Assembly (NCBI RefSeq): GCF_000820185.1
Contig: NZ_CDCA01000050.1
Coordinates: 1 to 64,000 of the forward strand
Reading direction: 5' to 3'
Origin: Aeromonas tecta
GTDB taxonomy: Bacteria; Pseudomonadota; Gammaproteobacteria; Enterobacterales; Aeromonadaceae
Length of the DNA stretch: 64,000 bases
The translations under genes and the position numbers were made by a program. The notes under the pieces are model-generated. The model saw nothing but the letters and a program-made list of their open reading frames with translations. It made no database searches and was not told where the DNA came from. Shown piece by piece: positions 8,142-18,014 of this stretch. How positions within the stretch are numbered: the stretch's first letter is position 1; every line of letters begins with the position of its first letter.

Positions 8142-10406
8142 ATGACCTGCGCACACACCCTCGGTTTCCCCCGTATCGGCGCCAAGCGCGAGCTGAAATT
8201 TGCCCTCGAATCCTACTGGCGTGGCGAGTCCACCCAGGCCGAGCTGGTGGCCGTGGGCAAGAGCCTGCGTGAACGCCACTGGCAGGCCCAGCGCACCGCC
8301 GGCGTGAGCCTGCTGCCGGTCGGCGATTTCGCCTGGTACGATCAGGTGCTCGGCACCAGCCTGCTGGTGGATGCCGTGCCGGCCCGTCACCGCCATGGCG
8401 ATACCGATCTCGATACCCTGTTCCGGGTGGCCCGTGGCCGCGCGCCGACCGGTCCCGCCGCCGCCGCCGCCGAGATGACCAAGTGGTTCAACACCAACTA
8501 CCACTATCTGGTGCCGGAATTCAGCCAGGATCAACGCTTCAAACTGGGCTGGAGCCAGCTGTTTGACGAGGTCGAAGAGGCCAAGGCCCTGGGGCTGCCG
8601 GTCAAGGCCGTGCTGCTCGGACCCGTCTCCTATCTGTGGCTTGGCAAGGAAAAAGAGAGCGGCTTCTCCCGTCTCGACCTGCTGGATCGTCTGCTGGTCG
8701 TCTATCAGGAAATCCTGGCCAAACTGGCATCCCAGGGAGTGGAGTGGGTGCAGATCGATGAGCCAGCCCTGGCGCTGGACTTGCCGGATGAGTGGCGCTT
8801 GGCTTACCTCAAGGCCTATGAGCGCCTGGCTGGCCCCTGCAAGCTGCTGCTCACCACCTATTTCGGCTCGGTAGCCCATCAGCGCGACATCATCACCAGC
8901 CTGAAGGTGGACGGTCTGCACCTGGATCTGGTGGCCGCTCCCGAACAGCTGGAGACGCTCGTCCCGCACTTGCCTGCCCAGTGGGTGCTCTCCGCCGGTG
9001 TTATCAATGGCCGCAACGTCTGGCGTGCCAACCTGGCCAAGCTGGCCCCGACACTCAAGGCACTGAAAGCCAAACTCGGCGAGCAGCTTTGGGTCGGCTC
9101 TTCCTGCTCCCTGCTGCACAGCCCGGTGGACTTGACCCTGGAGCACGAGTTGGACGGCCAGACCCGCAGCTGGTTCGCCTTCGCCCTGCAAAAGTGCTAC
9201 GAACTGGGGCTGTTGGCTGAGTACCTGAACGGTGGGGATCTGGAGAAGATCAGCGCCTACAGCCAGCCCATCGTCGATCGGGAATCCGATAGCCGGGTAC
9301 ACAAGAAGGGGGTGCAGTCGCGTCTGGCCAGCCTCACCAACAGTGACTTCGATCGCCACAGCGCTTATCCGCTGCGCGCCGAAGCCCAGCGCCAGGATCT
9401 CAAGCTGCCGCTCTTGCCCACCACCACCATAGGCTCCTTCCCGCAGACCTCGGAGATCCGGGCACTGCGCCAGGAGTGGCGGGCCGGTCGCATCGACGGC
9501 AAGGCTTACGAGGCGGGCATTCAGGCCCAGATCAAGGATGCCATCGAGCGCCAGGAAGCCATCGGGCTGGACGTGCTGGTGCACGGAGAGGCCGAGCGCA
9601 ACGACATGGTGGAGTACTTCGGTGAGCTGCTTGACGGTTTTGCCATCACCCGTTTCGGTTGGGTACAGAGCTATGGTTCCCGCTGCGTCAAACCGCCGGT
9701 GATCACTCGTGACATCGACCGTCCTACCCCCATGACCTTGGAATGGACCCAGTTCGCCCAGAGCCTGACCGAGAAGCCGGTCAAGGGCATGCTGACTGGC
9801 CCCGTGACCATCCTCTGCTGGTCCTTCCCGCGTGAAGACGTGAGCCGCGAGCAGTCCGCCCTGCAGATTGGCTTGGCCATTCGCGACGAGGTGGCAGATC
9901 TGGAAGCCGCCGGCATCAAGATCATCCAGATCGACGAGCCGGCCATCCGCGAGGGGCTGCCCCTTCGCAAGCAGGATCATCAGGCCTATCTGGACTGGGC
10001 GGTGCGCGCCTTCCGCCTGAGTGCGAGCCCGGTGGTGGACAGCACCCAGATCCACACCCACATGTGTTACAGCGACTTCAACCTCATCATCGAGGCGGTG
10101 GCGGCGCTCGATGCTGACGTCATCACCATCGAGACCAGCCGTAGCCAGATGCAGCTGCTGGGGGCGTTCGAGCGCTTCAACTACCCGAACGAAATCGGCC
10201 CCGGTGTCTACGACATCCACTCGCCAAACGTGCCGACCCAGGGCTGGATTGAGGATCTGATCCGCAAGGCCGCCGAACAGATCCCGGCGGACAGGCTTTG
10301 GGTCAACCCGGACTGCGGCCTCAAGACCCGCGGCTGGGAAGAGACCACAGCCGCGCTGACCGTGATGGTGGAGGCGACCAAGGCGCTGCGCGCCGAGCTG
10401 GCCTGA
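8142..10406 (+). CDS. metE: Cobalamin-independent methionine synthase MetE
   Basis: 754 residues, the usual length. It transfers a methyl group from 5-methyltetrahydropteroyltri-glutamate to homocysteine, the last step of methionine synthesis, in the cytoplasm. The zinc ligands expected from the family are all present: H640 and C642 in 'IHTHMCYSD', E664 in 'IETSRS' and C725 in '[12 protein letters not shown]'. The N-terminal half begins with the typical '[20 protein letters not shown]'. The ATG is preceded by AAGGA at 8128-8132. Expression should be activated by MetR and repressed by MetJ given the sites in the spacer. A strong terminator follows. Confidence 0.97.
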   Translation: MTCAHTLGFPRIGAKRELKFALESYWRGESTQAELVAVGKSLRERHWQAQRTAGVSLLPVGDFAWYDQVLGTSLLVDAVPARHRHGDTDLDTLFRVARGRAPTGPAAAAAEMTKWFNTNYHYLVPEFSQDQRFKLGWSQLFDEVEEAKALGLPVKAVLLGPVSYLWLGKEKESGFSRLDLLDRLLVVYQEILAKLASQGVEWVQIDEPALALDLPDEWRLAYLKAYERLAGPCKLLLTTYFGSVAHQRDIITSLKVDGLHLDLVAAPEQLETLVPHLPAQWVLSAGVINGRNVWRANLAKLAPTLKALKAKLGEQLWVGSSCSLLHSPVDLTLEHELDGQTRSWFAFALQKCYELGLLAEYLNGGDLEKISAYSQPIVDRESDSRVHKKGVQSRLASLTNSDFDRHSAYPLRAEAQRQDLKLPLLPTTTIGSFPQTSEIRALRQEWRAGRIDGKAYEAGIQAQIKDAIERQEAIGLDVLVHGEAERNDMVEYFGELLDGFAITRFGWVQSYGSRCVKPPVITRDIDRPTPMTLEWTQFAQSLTEKPVKGMLTGPVTILCWSFPREDVSREQSALQIGLAIRDEVADLEAAGIKIIQIDEPAIREGLPLRKQDHQAYLDWAVRAFRLSASPVVDSTQIHTHMCYSDFNLIIEAVAALDADVITIETSRSQMQLLGAFERFNYPNEIGPGVYDIHSPNVPTQGWIEDLIRKAAEQIPADRLWVNPDCGLKTRGWEETTAALTVMVEATKALRAELA

Positions 10407-10447
10407 GGCGAGAACAAGAACGAAGCAGAGCAGGGATAAGTAATGAG

Positions 10448-10479
10448 AGTGGGAAGGCCTGGGCCTTCCCACTTTTTTT
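10448..10479 (+). terminator. Rho-independent terminator after metE
   Basis: A 12-pair stem around AGTGGGAAGGCC with a 2-base nominal loop is followed by a run of seven T's (10473-10479). Confidence 0.9.
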
Positions 10480-10587
10480 GTGTCCCTTTATCACGGCAGT
10501 TGGCGGTGACAGTGCCATGGCTGGCCTTTGTGGTGACTCTGCCGTTAATATTGCGCATTTCAAATAAACCTTACCGTCGGGAGCAGG

Positions 10588-11718
10588 ATGCAGTTCAGGG
10601 ATTTTTTGCCGGTATCGACCAATACCGGCCTCAAAGAGTGCAGTTATGGCGCCCTTGGTGCCTTCATCGGGCTGCTCGGCACCGGCTGGCTGTGCCAGTG
10701 GCTGCTGGGGATCGATGCCCATTGGCTGATAGCCCCCATGGGGGCCTCCGCCGTCTTGCTGTTCGCCGCGCCAGCGAGCCCGCTGGCTCAGCCCTGGTCC
10801 ATCGTCGTGGGCAACGGGGTCTCGGCCCTGATGGGGGTGGCGAGCGCCGCCTTGATCCCGGATCTGGCGCTCGCCAGTGCCTGCGCCGTGATGCTGGCCA
10901 TCGCCGCCATGTTCCTTACCCGCAGTTTGCATCCCCCCGGCGGCGCCGTGGCGCTGACCGCCGTCATCGGCGGCGAGAGCATTCGCCAGCTCGGGGTGGG
11001 TTATGTGTTGCTGCCGGTGCTGATCAACTCATCTCTGCTGCTGGTTCTGGGCTTGTGCTACAACCGCCTGCTGGGGCGGCGCTACCCCAACGGCGGCAAG
11101 GCGCAGCCCAATCGCCACCAGACCGCGGATCCTGAACCAAGCGCCCGCCTCGCCGGGGCCGCGGACATCGATTTTGCCCTCAAGCAGCACGGGGAGCTGC
11201 TCGATATTAGCCGCCAGGATCTGCAGGCGCTGCTGCAAGAGGCGCAATTGCACGCCCTGCGCGAGCGGGTCGGCACCGTGCGCTGCCAGGAGGTGATGTC
11301 GAAAGACCTGGTCACCGCCTCGCCAGAGGAGTCGGCCATGCAGGCCTGGCAGTTGCTCTCGCGTCACAGGATCAAGGCGCTGCCGGTGGTGGACGGTGAG
11401 TTGCTGGTCGGGATCATCACGCTGCACGACCTGATGATCGACCGGGAATCCCATCAGCCAAGAGCGGCCAAGGCGCTCGAGGCGCTGAAGGTCATGGATA
11501 TCATGACCCGGGCGGTGCAGACCGCCCGCCAGGATCAACCGCTCCATGAGCTGGTGGGGGCCTTCTCCGATGGGGGTCTGCATCACATGCCGGTGGTGGA
11601 GGGGGATCGACTGGTGGGGATCCTGACCCAGTCGGACATGGTGGCCGCGCTCTTTACCCTGGCGCTGCAACCGAGTCAGGGAGCCGGTGGGGTGCCCATA
11701 TTCTCACCCGATAAATGA
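10588..11718 (+). CDS. HPP-family membrane protein with C-terminal CBS pair
   Basis: 376 residues, preceded by GGAG. Residues ~20-165 form the four-helix HPP membrane domain: 'LIAPMGASAVLLFA' and 'TRSLHPPGGAVAL' are its signatures, the second containing the HPP motif. Two CBS domains occupy ~230-365 ('VMSKDLVTASPEESAMQAWQLL', 'DIMTRAVQTARQDQPLHELV'), ending with 'GILTQSDMVAAL'. CBS pairs bind adenine nucleotides. HPP proteins have been linked to nitrite transport in chloroplasts and cyanobacteria, but the bacterial HPP-CBS form has no settled function that I can claim. It stands alone between two terminators. Confidence 0.8.
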   Translation: MQFRDFLPVSTNTGLKECSYGALGAFIGLLGTGWLCQWLLGIDAHWLIAPMGASAVLLFAAPASPLAQPWSIVVGNGVSALMGVASAALIPDLALASACAVMLAIAAMFLTRSLHPPGGAVALTAVIGGESIRQLGVGYVLLPVLINSSLLLVLGLCYNRLLGRRYPNGGKAQPNRHQTADPEPSARLAGAADIDFALKQHGELLDISRQDLQALLQEAQLHALRERVGTVRCQEVMSKDLVTASPEESAMQAWQLLSRHRIKALPVVDGELLVGIITLHDLMIDRESHQPRAAKALEALKVMDIMTRAVQTARQDQPLHELVGAFSDGGLHHMPVVEGDRLVGILTQSDMVAALFTLALQPSQGAGGVPIFSPDK

Positions 11719-11723
11719 GTGAT

Positions 11724-11753
11724 AAAAAACAGGCCCCTCGCGGGGCCTTTTTT
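11724..11753. terminator. Bidirectional terminator between HPP-CBS and amidohydrolase genes
   Basis: AGGCCCC and GGGGCCT pair around TCGC, flanked by an A-run (11724-11729) and a T-run (11748-11753), so it can end transcripts from both converging genes. Confidence 0.85.
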
Positions 11754-11775
11754 ATGACATGAACTGACTTGGCTA

Positions 11776-13707
11776 TCAGGGCGCAGGATAGACGGTCTCT
11801 CCCTGGAACACGGTGCGTTCGACCTGGGTCTCGGCAATCTGCTCCGGCGTGCCGGCGTTGACCAGGGCGAACAGGTCTCTGTCCAGCACGATGAAGTCTG
11901 CCGACTTGCCCACCTCGATGGAGCCGGTGATGTCTCCCTGACGCACCGCGTTGGCGCCGTTGATGGTGTAGGCGGCCAGCATCTCGGTCAGCGAGGTGTG
12001 CTGGTTGGCGCGGTAATCGGCTTTTCCATCCGCGGCTTTCATGATGCCGGCGGCCATGTTCTCAAAGGGTCTAGGGTCGCGGCTGTCAACCGGGGCATCG
12101 CTGCCCGCCACCAGGATGGCGCCGGCCTTGCGGGAACTCTCGACCGGGTAAAGGGCCTCGTGCAGATAACCGAGCGGATCGTAGATCGCCTCGCTCAACG
12201 ACTGGCCCGCCTTGGTCGGCTGGATGAAGGGGCTCACCATCATGTCGTAGGCGAGCTGGGGCGTGGTCCAGGCATAGGTGAAGGTCAGATAGAGGCCGAG
12301 ATCTCCCAGCCGCTTCTGATCGTCCGGGTGGACCACCTGCAGGTGGGCCAGGGTGTGGGGAATGCCATGATCGCCATTGCTGGCCCGGGCCGCTTCCAGC
12401 GCATCCAGCGCCATCCGGGTGCTGCGATCGCCGATGCTGTGCATGTGGATGCTGAAACCCTCCTTGTCCAGCGCGCCCACGTAGCGTTTCAGATCCGCAT
12501 CCTGGTAGTTGACGATGCCGTTGCTGCCCGCGTCCTCGCTGTCGGCGGTGATGGTGACATCGCTGCTGCCAGAGGCCATGGCCAGATGGGGTCTGTGGTA
12601 ATTCTCCAGCATGCCGGCATTGGGCAAAAAGACCGGATCCGTGAAGGGATCCCCTTCTATCACGCCGTCGAGGAAGATCTTGACCGCATCGGCCTTGATC
12701 AGCGGATCCTCGGCAAAGCTGTCCCTGACCTCTTTGGCCTTGGCCAGGTGACCGGCGAGGTCGAGCTTGCCGCTGAAATCATCGTCGTGGAAGCAGGTGG
12801 CGGCGGTGACGCGCATGTGCAGCAGGTCTTGCGCCTCCATGTTGCGCAGGCGCTGGCGAATGAAGTCGCTGGCACAGGCATCCTGAATGCCGGTGATGCC
12901 GCGCGACGCCATCAGCTCGGAGATGGCGGGCAGGATCTTGTCGTACTGGGCGGCGGCCTGATCGCTGCTCGCGCTCAGCACGCCATTGTCGGGCACCGGG
13001 ATGGCGCTGCGGGCCGCATCCCGGATGACGCCGCTGGTCAAATCCACATAGGGAATGAAATCGGCAAACACCCCGCCCGGCGCCAGGGTGGTGGGGTTGA
13101 AGCCGACGACATTGCCATCCTTGTCCTGGGCCAACCCCAGCGCCTGGGAGTTGTAGCCACCGGCGTGGCCGTCGACCCCGGCCAGCATCACCGGGTTGTC
13201 CGGCGCCATGGCATCGAGCGCCGCGAGGACGGTGGTATAGGTCGCGGTCGGGGTGTTGCCGTCATAGGGGGACCACTGATTGACCACCAGCCAGTCCCCC
13301 TTGTTGGGGGCGTAGCGGGGCAGGCACTCTTTGACCTTGGCGGCGAGGGCATCCAGATCGACGCTCTGGCCGTCGAGGTCGCACATATCCAGCGCCACCG
13401 TGCCTATCAGGTGGATGTGATTGTCGTGCAGTCCGGGCAGCACCATCTTGCCTTGCAAGTCCACCACCTGGGTCGCCTTGTTCTGATAAGCCTCGGCGCC
13501 TTCGCGCGAGCCCACATAGGTGAACTTGCCATCGCTGACCACCATGGCCTCGGCCTGGCTGCGCTGTCCATCCTGGGTGTGGATCTTGCCGTTGAGGTAA
13601 AGGGTGCTGGTCGGCGGGGCTTCACTGCTGTTCTCCTGCTGGCAGCCGCCGAGCAGGGCGCCCAGCAGCAGGGCAAGGGTGCTGATCCTCATCTGTTTGC
13701 TATCCAT
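11776..13707 (-). CDS. Amidohydrolase family 3 lipoprotein (YtcJ-like)
   Basis: 643 residues. The start has AAGGAG eight bases upstream. Residues 7-22 form a lipoprotein signal with lipobox LGGC (cysteine 22), so the enzyme is probably anchored in the cell envelope. The metal-binding HxH of the amidohydrolase superfamily is at H97/H99 ('LHDNHIHL'). Further conserved parts are 'AGVDGHAGGYNSQAL', 'KIFLDGVIEG', 'FSIHMHSIGDRS', 'HTLAHLQVV' and 'VAGSDAPVDSRDPRPF'. YtcJ-like enzymes hydrolyse amides or related compounds, but the natural substrate here cannot be told. It is divergent from a TetR regulator with a palindrome between them, suggesting local control. Confidence 0.85.
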   Translation of the reverse strand: MDSKQMRISTLALLLGALLGGCQQENSSEAPPTSTLYLNGKIHTQDGQRSQAEAMVVSDGKFTYVGSREGAEAYQNKATQVVDLQGKMVLPGLHDNHIHLIGTVALDMCDLDGQSVDLDALAAKVKECLPRYAPNKGDWLVVNQWSPYDGNTPTATYTTVLAALDAMAPDNPVMLAGVDGHAGGYNSQALGLAQDKDGNVVGFNPTTLAPGGVFADFIPYVDLTSGVIRDAARSAIPVPDNGVLSASSDQAAAQYDKILPAISELMASRGITGIQDACASDFIRQRLRNMEAQDLLHMRVTAATCFHDDDFSGKLDLAGHLAKAKEVRDSFAEDPLIKADAVKIFLDGVIEGDPFTDPVFLPNAGMLENYHRPHLAMASGSSDVTITADSEDAGSNGIVNYQDADLKRYVGALDKEGFSIHMHSIGDRSTRMALDALEAARASNGDHGIPHTLAHLQVVHPDDQKRLGDLGLYLTFTYAWTTPQLAYDMMVSPFIQPTKAGQSLSEAIYDPLGYLHEALYPVESSRKAGAILVAGSDAPVDSRDPRPFENMAAGIMKAADGKADYRANQHTSLTEMLAAYTINGANAVRQGDITGSIEVGKSADFIVLDRDLFALVNAGTPEQIAETQVERTVFQGETVYPAP

Positions 13708-13729
13708 AGCGTGCTCTCCTTGAGTTAAT

Positions 13730-13745
13730 TGCAGTTATTACTGCA
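13730..13745. promoter_or_regulatory. Candidate TetR operator in amidohydrolase/tetR spacer
   Basis: TGCAGTTATTACTGCA has perfect 6-base arms (TGCAGT/ACTGCA) around four bases, 23 bases upstream of the amidohydrolase ATG. Related TTGCAG and TGCTGCA fragments recur within 60 bases. The size and place suit an operator for the divergent TetR protein; binding is inferred. Confidence 0.45.
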
Positions 13746-13887
13746 GATATGAGCACTCTTGTTTATTGCAGCTATCCTGAAAAATGCCAGTGATTGCTGC
13801 ACTTTTTTTGGCTTGTGTTTAGCGTGTCACATCATGTAGTTATGACAACCAGTCCCGGTGGGGAAACCTTATTGCGGAGAAGACGTG

Positions 13888-14559
13888 ATGGATCATCTAT
13901 TGCCGGTGGAGCTCTGCATGCGGCGCCAACCCAGGCAGCAGCGCAGTCAGGAGGTGGCGAGTCGCATCGAGCAGGCCACCCTGTCAATGCTGCAGGAGCA
14001 GGGCTTTGCGGCGCTCAATACCAATGCCATCGCGGCGCGCGCCGGGGTCGGCATCAAGTCGCTCTACCATCTGTATCCGAACAAGGAAGCCATCATCTGC
14101 CGCCTCGCCATGGATTGGCTGGCGGCGGTGTGCGAGGCACAGGAGCACATTCGGCAGCAGGCCCAGAGCTGGCCCCAGACCCTGCTGATGCTGGATCAGG
14201 CGCTGGAGGCGCTGGATGAGGAGTTCGTCGGTTATGGCGCGCTCTGGCTGGCGATGGACCTCATTCCGGCTCTGCACGAGGTGGAGCAGGAGCACGAACG
14301 GGGCCAGATTGCCTTCTGGTCGGCGCGGCTGCGCCACTTCGGCTGCCGCTGGCCAGAGCCCGAGCTCACCGCCCTGGTGCGTTACTTCTACCGGACCACG
14401 GACGTGGCCAAGCAGTGCACCAAGGAGCAGGGGGAGGCGGGGCGACAGATGTGGCTACTGCACCGGCACTGGTGCGAGCAGCTGGTGGGGGCGGCCATCG
14501 CAGAGCCCGATCCCACGCGGGTCTGGCAGTCCAACCTTGGGCTGAGCATGGCGCCCTGA
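13888..14559 (+). CDS. TetR/AcrR-family transcriptional regulator
   Basis: About 223 residues from the ATG at 13888, which has GGAGA eight bases upstream; a GTG start 30 bases earlier is also open. The N-terminal helix-turn-helix reads 'MRRQPRQQRSQEVASRIEQA' then 'GFAALNTNAIAARAGVGIKS' and 'LYHLYPNKEAI', a standard TetR DNA-binding domain. The C-terminal ligand domain is not recognisable beyond the family. It is divergent from the lipoprotein amidohydrolase and most likely represses it, and perhaps itself, through the palindrome at 13730-13745. Confidence 0.85.
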   Translation: MDHLLPVELCMRRQPRQQRSQEVASRIEQATLSMLQEQGFAALNTNAIAARAGVGIKSLYHLYPNKEAIICRLAMDWLAAVCEAQEHIRQQAQSWPQTLLMLDQALEALDEEFVGYGALWLAMDLIPALHEVEQEHERGQIAFWSARLRHFGCRWPEPELTALVRYFYRTTDVAKQCTKEQGEAGRQMWLLHRHWCEQLVGAAIAEPDPTRVWQSNLGLSMAP

Positions 14560-14577
14560 ACCCAGACTCGGGCGGTA

Positions 14578-14594
14578 CGCGGCTTAAAGCCGCG
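14578..14594. terminator. Hairpin between convergent tetR and dadA
   Basis: CGCGGCTT and AAGCCGCG pair around a single nominal loop base. It lies between converging genes, but neither side has a strong T-run, so terminator function is only possible. Confidence 0.3.
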
Positions 14595-14651
14595 ATTCTA
14601 TGTTGGCGGGCCGAATTGAGGACAGGCCATCTGCGCCTAGCCTATCTGTAC

Positions 14652-15905
14652 TTAGCCATAGCGCGCCAGGGTCAGCCCCTCGTCACTGATGGCGGTTGGG
14701 TTGCCGGTGATAAGATCCGCCAGCAGCTGGCCCGAGCCCGCCGCCATGGTCCAGCCCAGGGTGCCGTGGCCGGTATTGAGCCAGAGCCCCGGGATGGGGC
14801 TGGGGCCCACCAGCGGGGTGCCATCCGGCGTCATGGGGCGCAGCCCGGTCCAGAACTCGGCGTGGGCGAGATCGCCGCCTGCGGGGAAGAGATCGCTCAC
14901 CACCATGGCCAGGGTGTCGTGGCGCCTGGGGTTGAGTGCCAGGTTGAAGCCGCTCAGCTCCGCCATGCCGCCGACCCGGATCCGCTCATCGAAACGGGTG
15001 ATGGCGACCTTGTAGGTTTCATCCAGCACGGTACTGCATGGCGCCGCCTCGGGATCCGTCATCGGCAGGGTGAGGGAGTAGCCCTTGACCGGATAGACGG
15101 GCAGCGCTATGCCGAGGGGACGCAGCAAGCCGGTGCCATAGCTGCCTAGCGCGCAGACGATGGCATCGGCCTGCCAGCGCCGCTCACCGGCGCGCACCGC
15201 TACGGCGCGGCCCGCCGCCAGCTCGACCTCATCGATGGCACAATCGAACACAAACTCCACCCCGAGCCGCTTGGCCTCGTTCGCCAGCGCCTGGGTGAAG
15301 CGGAAGCAGTCGCCGGTCTCATCCCCTGGCAGGCGCAGGCCTCCCACTATCTTGCCGCGCACCCGCGCCAGGGCGGGCTCCGCCTCCTCGCAGCCGGCGG
15401 CATCCAGCGCCTCGTAGGGCACGCCGTATTCTGCCAGCACGGCGATGTCGCGCTTGCTGGCCTCGCGCTGGATCTCGCTTCGAAACAGCTGCAGGGTGCC
15501 GAGCTGGCGCCCTTCATAATCGAGAGTCAGTTCATCCCGCAGTGCCTTCATACAGTCGCGGCTGTATTCCGCCAAACGCACCATGCGCCCCTTGTTAGTG
15601 GCGTAGGCGGCGGGGGTGCAGTTGGCGAACATCTGCAGTATCCAGCGCAGCTGGAAGGGATCCGAGGTGGGGCGCACCCTGAAGGGGGCATGTTTTTGCA
15701 GCATCCATTTCGCTGCCTTGAGCGGAATGCCGGGCGCCGCCCAGGGGGAGGCGTAGCCAGGGGAGATCTGACCCGCATTGGCGTGGCTGGTTTCAAGCGC
15801 TACCCCGCTTTGGCGCTCAAGCAGCGTCACCTGATGGCCCGCCTTGGCCAGATACCAGGCGCTGGCCACCCCGATCACCCCTCCACCCAATACCACTATC
15901 TTCAT
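14652..15905 (-). CDS. dadA: D-amino acid dehydrogenase DadA
   Basis: About 417 residues. It oxidatively deaminates D-amino acids, chiefly D-alanine to pyruvate, passing electrons to the respiratory chain at the inner membrane. The FAD-binding motif is at the very N-terminus ('[16 protein letters not shown]'). '[20 protein letters not shown]', '[15 protein letters not shown]' and '[20 protein letters not shown]' match E. coli DadA closely. I chose the ATG at 15905 because the codons before it contain the ribosome-binding site AAGGATGAG. No alanine racemase dadX follows; instead a TetR gene converges on it. Confidence 0.93.
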   Translation of the reverse strand: MKIVVLGGGVIGVASAWYLAKAGHQVTLLERQSGVALETSHANAGQISPGYASPWAAPGIPLKAAKWMLQKHAPFRVRPTSDPFQLRWILQMFANCTPAAYATNKGRMVRLAEYSRDCMKALRDELTLDYEGRQLGTLQLFRSEIQREASKRDIAVLAEYGVPYEALDAAGCEEAEPALARVRGKIVGGLRLPGDETGDCFRFTQALANEAKRLGVEFVFDCAIDEVELAAGRAVAVRAGERRWQADAIVCALGSYGTGLLRPLGIALPVYPVKGYSLTLPMTDPEAAPCSTVLDETYKVAITRFDERIRVGGMAELSGFNLALNPRRHDTLAMVVSDLFPAGGDLAHAEFWTGLRPMTPDGTPLVGPSPIPGLWLNTGHGTLGWTMAAGSGQLLADLITGNPTAISDEGLTLARYG

Positions 15906-16241
15906 CACCTCATCCTTGTTGTGCATGGCAGATTGGCCGACGACCCCGGCTCTGCTGGTCGGGATCGCCCATTGGGCATCACGTTACCATCGGCAGCGGG
16001 ATCGGCAAATCCGGTCGATTAAAAATGCGATCTCTCACCTTGTTAACATTAAAAGCCAGTGTTTCATCATGTTTATTGAGGTTTTATTAACGTTTAATGC
16101 TGTTAAAAACGGGCGGGATCCGGTGTGTCGACAGAGCCAGAGGATCGCGTTGCGCAAAAGGGAGTATGGGGGGAGCGTCGATAAGGCCACAAAAAACCGC
16201 AGGCGAGATGGCCTGCGGTTTAGGGTCGGAGCATGGCGAGC
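15906..16241. other. Intergenic region between dadA and pbpG
   Basis: It holds the upstream region of dadA, which is AT-rich with repeated TTAAC/ATTAA elements around 16035-16100 that could bind a global regulator, and the pbpG terminator. I see no gene. Confidence 0.5.
16191..16220 (-). terminator. Rho-independent terminator after pbpG
   Basis: AACCGCAGGC and GCCTGCGGTT pair around GAGATG. On the minus strand the stem is followed by T's (16191-16196), 20 bases after the pbpG stop. Confidence 0.85.
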
Positions 16242-17141
16242 TTATTGCGCCGAAAAGAGCTTGGCCGGTGGGGTGGATTGGGCGGTCAGACTCATGCGGC
16301 CGGAGGTCTCCAGCCAGGTTTTGATGCGCTTGGCATCGGCGACCCTGTCATCTGTGGTATCGGCGTGCAGCAACACCATGATCACGGGTTCATTGCTGAC
16401 CGTGGTGCCCATCACCAGGCAACGCCCCGCCTCGCGGATATAGCCGGTCTTGGAGACCAGAATGGGCCAGCTGCCTTCGCGCACGATACGGTTGGAGTTG
16501 TGGTACTGCATCTGGCGTTTGCCGTTGCGCACCAGTCTGTGCTCGGTGGAGGTGTATTGGCGAATGAGCGGGTAGGTGGAGGCGGTGGCCGCCAGCTTGG
16601 CCAAGTCGTGGGCGCTGGAGACGTTGCGCGGATTGAGTCCGGTGCTGTCGGCGAAATGGGTGCTCCACATGCCGAGCATGCGGGCCTTGGCGTTCATTGC
16701 CTCGACAAAGGCGCTCCGACCACCTGGGTAGTTGCGGGCCAGGGCGGAGGCGGCGCGGTTTTCCGACGACATCAGCGCGATGTGCAGCATGTCGGCGCGG
16801 CTCAGGCGTGAGCCGATGGCCAAGCGGGAGCCGGTGCCCTTGATCTTGTCCACGTCATCCATGGTGACTGTGATGGAGTCGGCGAGCCGTTGATTGCCAT
16901 CCAGCACCACCAGTGCCGTCATCAGCTTGGTGATGGAGGCGATGGGCATCACCCGGTTGGCGTTGTGCTCGGCCAGGATCTCGCCGGTGCGGGGATTGGC
17001 GACCACGAAGGCATCCGATCGCAGGGTGAGGCTGCTGCGTGATTCGAGGAAGCTGTTGTGGGGGGCGGCGTGGGCAGTGTCTATGCTGGCGGGAAGGAGA
17101 AAGGCGCCGAGCAGCAAGGGGAGAAAAGGACGCATGTTCAT
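16242..17141 (-). CDS. pbpG: D-alanyl-D-alanine endopeptidase PbpG (penicillin-binding protein 7)
   Basis: 299 residues with a signal peptide ending near 'DTAHAAP'. It cleaves D-alanyl-meso-diaminopimelate cross-links in periplasmic peptidoglycan. The three penicillin-binding motifs are in order: SxxK as S69-I-T-K72, SxN as 'SSENRAASALARNYPGG', and KTG in 'VSKTGYIREAG'. The length and the 'ARNYPGG' stretch fit PBP7 rather than the larger DacA-type carboxypeptidases. A start two codons later is possible. The gene stands alone and is followed by its own terminator. Confidence 0.9.
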   Translation of the reverse strand: MNMRPFLPLLLGAFLLPASIDTAHAAPHNSFLESRSSLTLRSDAFVVANPRTGEILAEHNANRVMPIASITKLMTALVVLDGNQRLADSITVTMDDVDKIKGTGSRLAIGSRLSRADMLHIALMSSENRAASALARNYPGGRSAFVEAMNAKARMLGMWSTHFADSTGLNPRNVSSAHDLAKLAATASTYPLIRQYTSTEHRLVRNGKRQMQYHNSNRIVREGSWPILVSKTGYIREAGRCLVMGTTVSNEPVIMVLLHADTTDDRVADAKRIKTWLETSGRMSLTAQSTPPAKLFSAQ

Positions 17142-17458
17142 GATGAGGCTCTACCGTACGACAATCGAGGTTATTTGGCTAAGTTATATGACGGGAACTG
17201 ACGCTTAACAACGTCAAAAGTTCCATTATTTTAATTTTATGGGGTGGCGCACCTTGAAATCATCGACTTGGCGGCTATGGGCCTATCCCATTTGATAAAA
17301 TTGGGCCATGGGTGGATCCGCTTATTGTCAAGATCCTCCCCATGGCGGTGCACTATATGCCGATTATGGTCACCCGTTACCACTCTTTTTTGCACCCTTT
17401 TACGGCTCATAGTTATCAGCGTGCTGTTCCTCTTTATCTCCACTAGCCCTCAGCCATC
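17142..17458. other. Intergenic region between pbpG and Nudix gene
   Basis: 317 bases, with the pbpG promoter expected in the AT-rich part near 17150-17250. Short open frames have no ribosome-binding sites or recognisable products. I see no RNA gene or clear terminator for the Nudix gene. Confidence 0.5.
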
Positions 17459-17911
17459 TCAGCCGAGCACCACTCGCATTAATGCCGAGGGGCGGCTCTC
17501 GACAAAATAACGCCAGACATGATCATACAGTGCCTGTTGGCCGGGAAAGCTCACCAGCGCCTTGGCCTCGGCCAGCGAGCACCAGCGATACTCGGTGTGT
17601 TCGTCATTGAGTTGCACCGCTTGATTGGGTGGGCAATAGACCACAAAGACCGGCACGACTGTCACCACATTCGGGCCGCTCTCGTAAAACTGTTCCAAAT
17701 ATTGGCCGTTATAGAGCTCGGTTACCTGAATGCCCGTTTCCTCGCCAAATTCGCGAATGATGGTCTGCCAACCGGTTTCACCGGCTTCAACTGTGCCCGC
17801 CACATGGCACCAGAAACCGCCCTTGACCCGATGCATCAGCAGCATTTTTATCTGACTATCTATTTCAGATAAGGCCACACCGGCAACGGCGTGACAGCGG
17901 ATGGGGATCAT
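17459..17911 (-). CDS. Nudix hydrolase
   Basis: 150 residues from the ATG preceded by AAGGACG. The complete Nudix box Gx5Ex7REUxEExGU is present in 'GTVEAGETGW' through 'REFGEETGI', so it should hydrolyse a nucleoside diphosphate linked to another group with magnesium. The substrate is not predictable from sequence; the form is that of small NUDIX pyrophosphatases. It lies about 100 bases after the nrfFG gene on the same strand and may receive read-through from the nrf operon, although a functional link is not evident. Confidence 0.85.
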   Translation of the reverse strand: MIPIRCHAVAGVALSEIDSQIKMLLMHRVKGGFWCHVAGTVEAGETGWQTIIREFGEETGIQVTELYNGQYLEQFYESGPNVVTVVPVFVVYCPPNQAVQLNDEHTEYRWCSLAEAKALVSFPGQQALYDHVWRYFVESRPSALMRVVLG

Positions 17912-18014
17912 GATTCGTCCTTGTGGTCGCGAAATGAAGCTCTGCATTATGGGGGTGGATGGGCGCCGTAGATCAACCTCTTATACCGGATGTACTGAAA
18001 TTGCAGAGCTGCAC

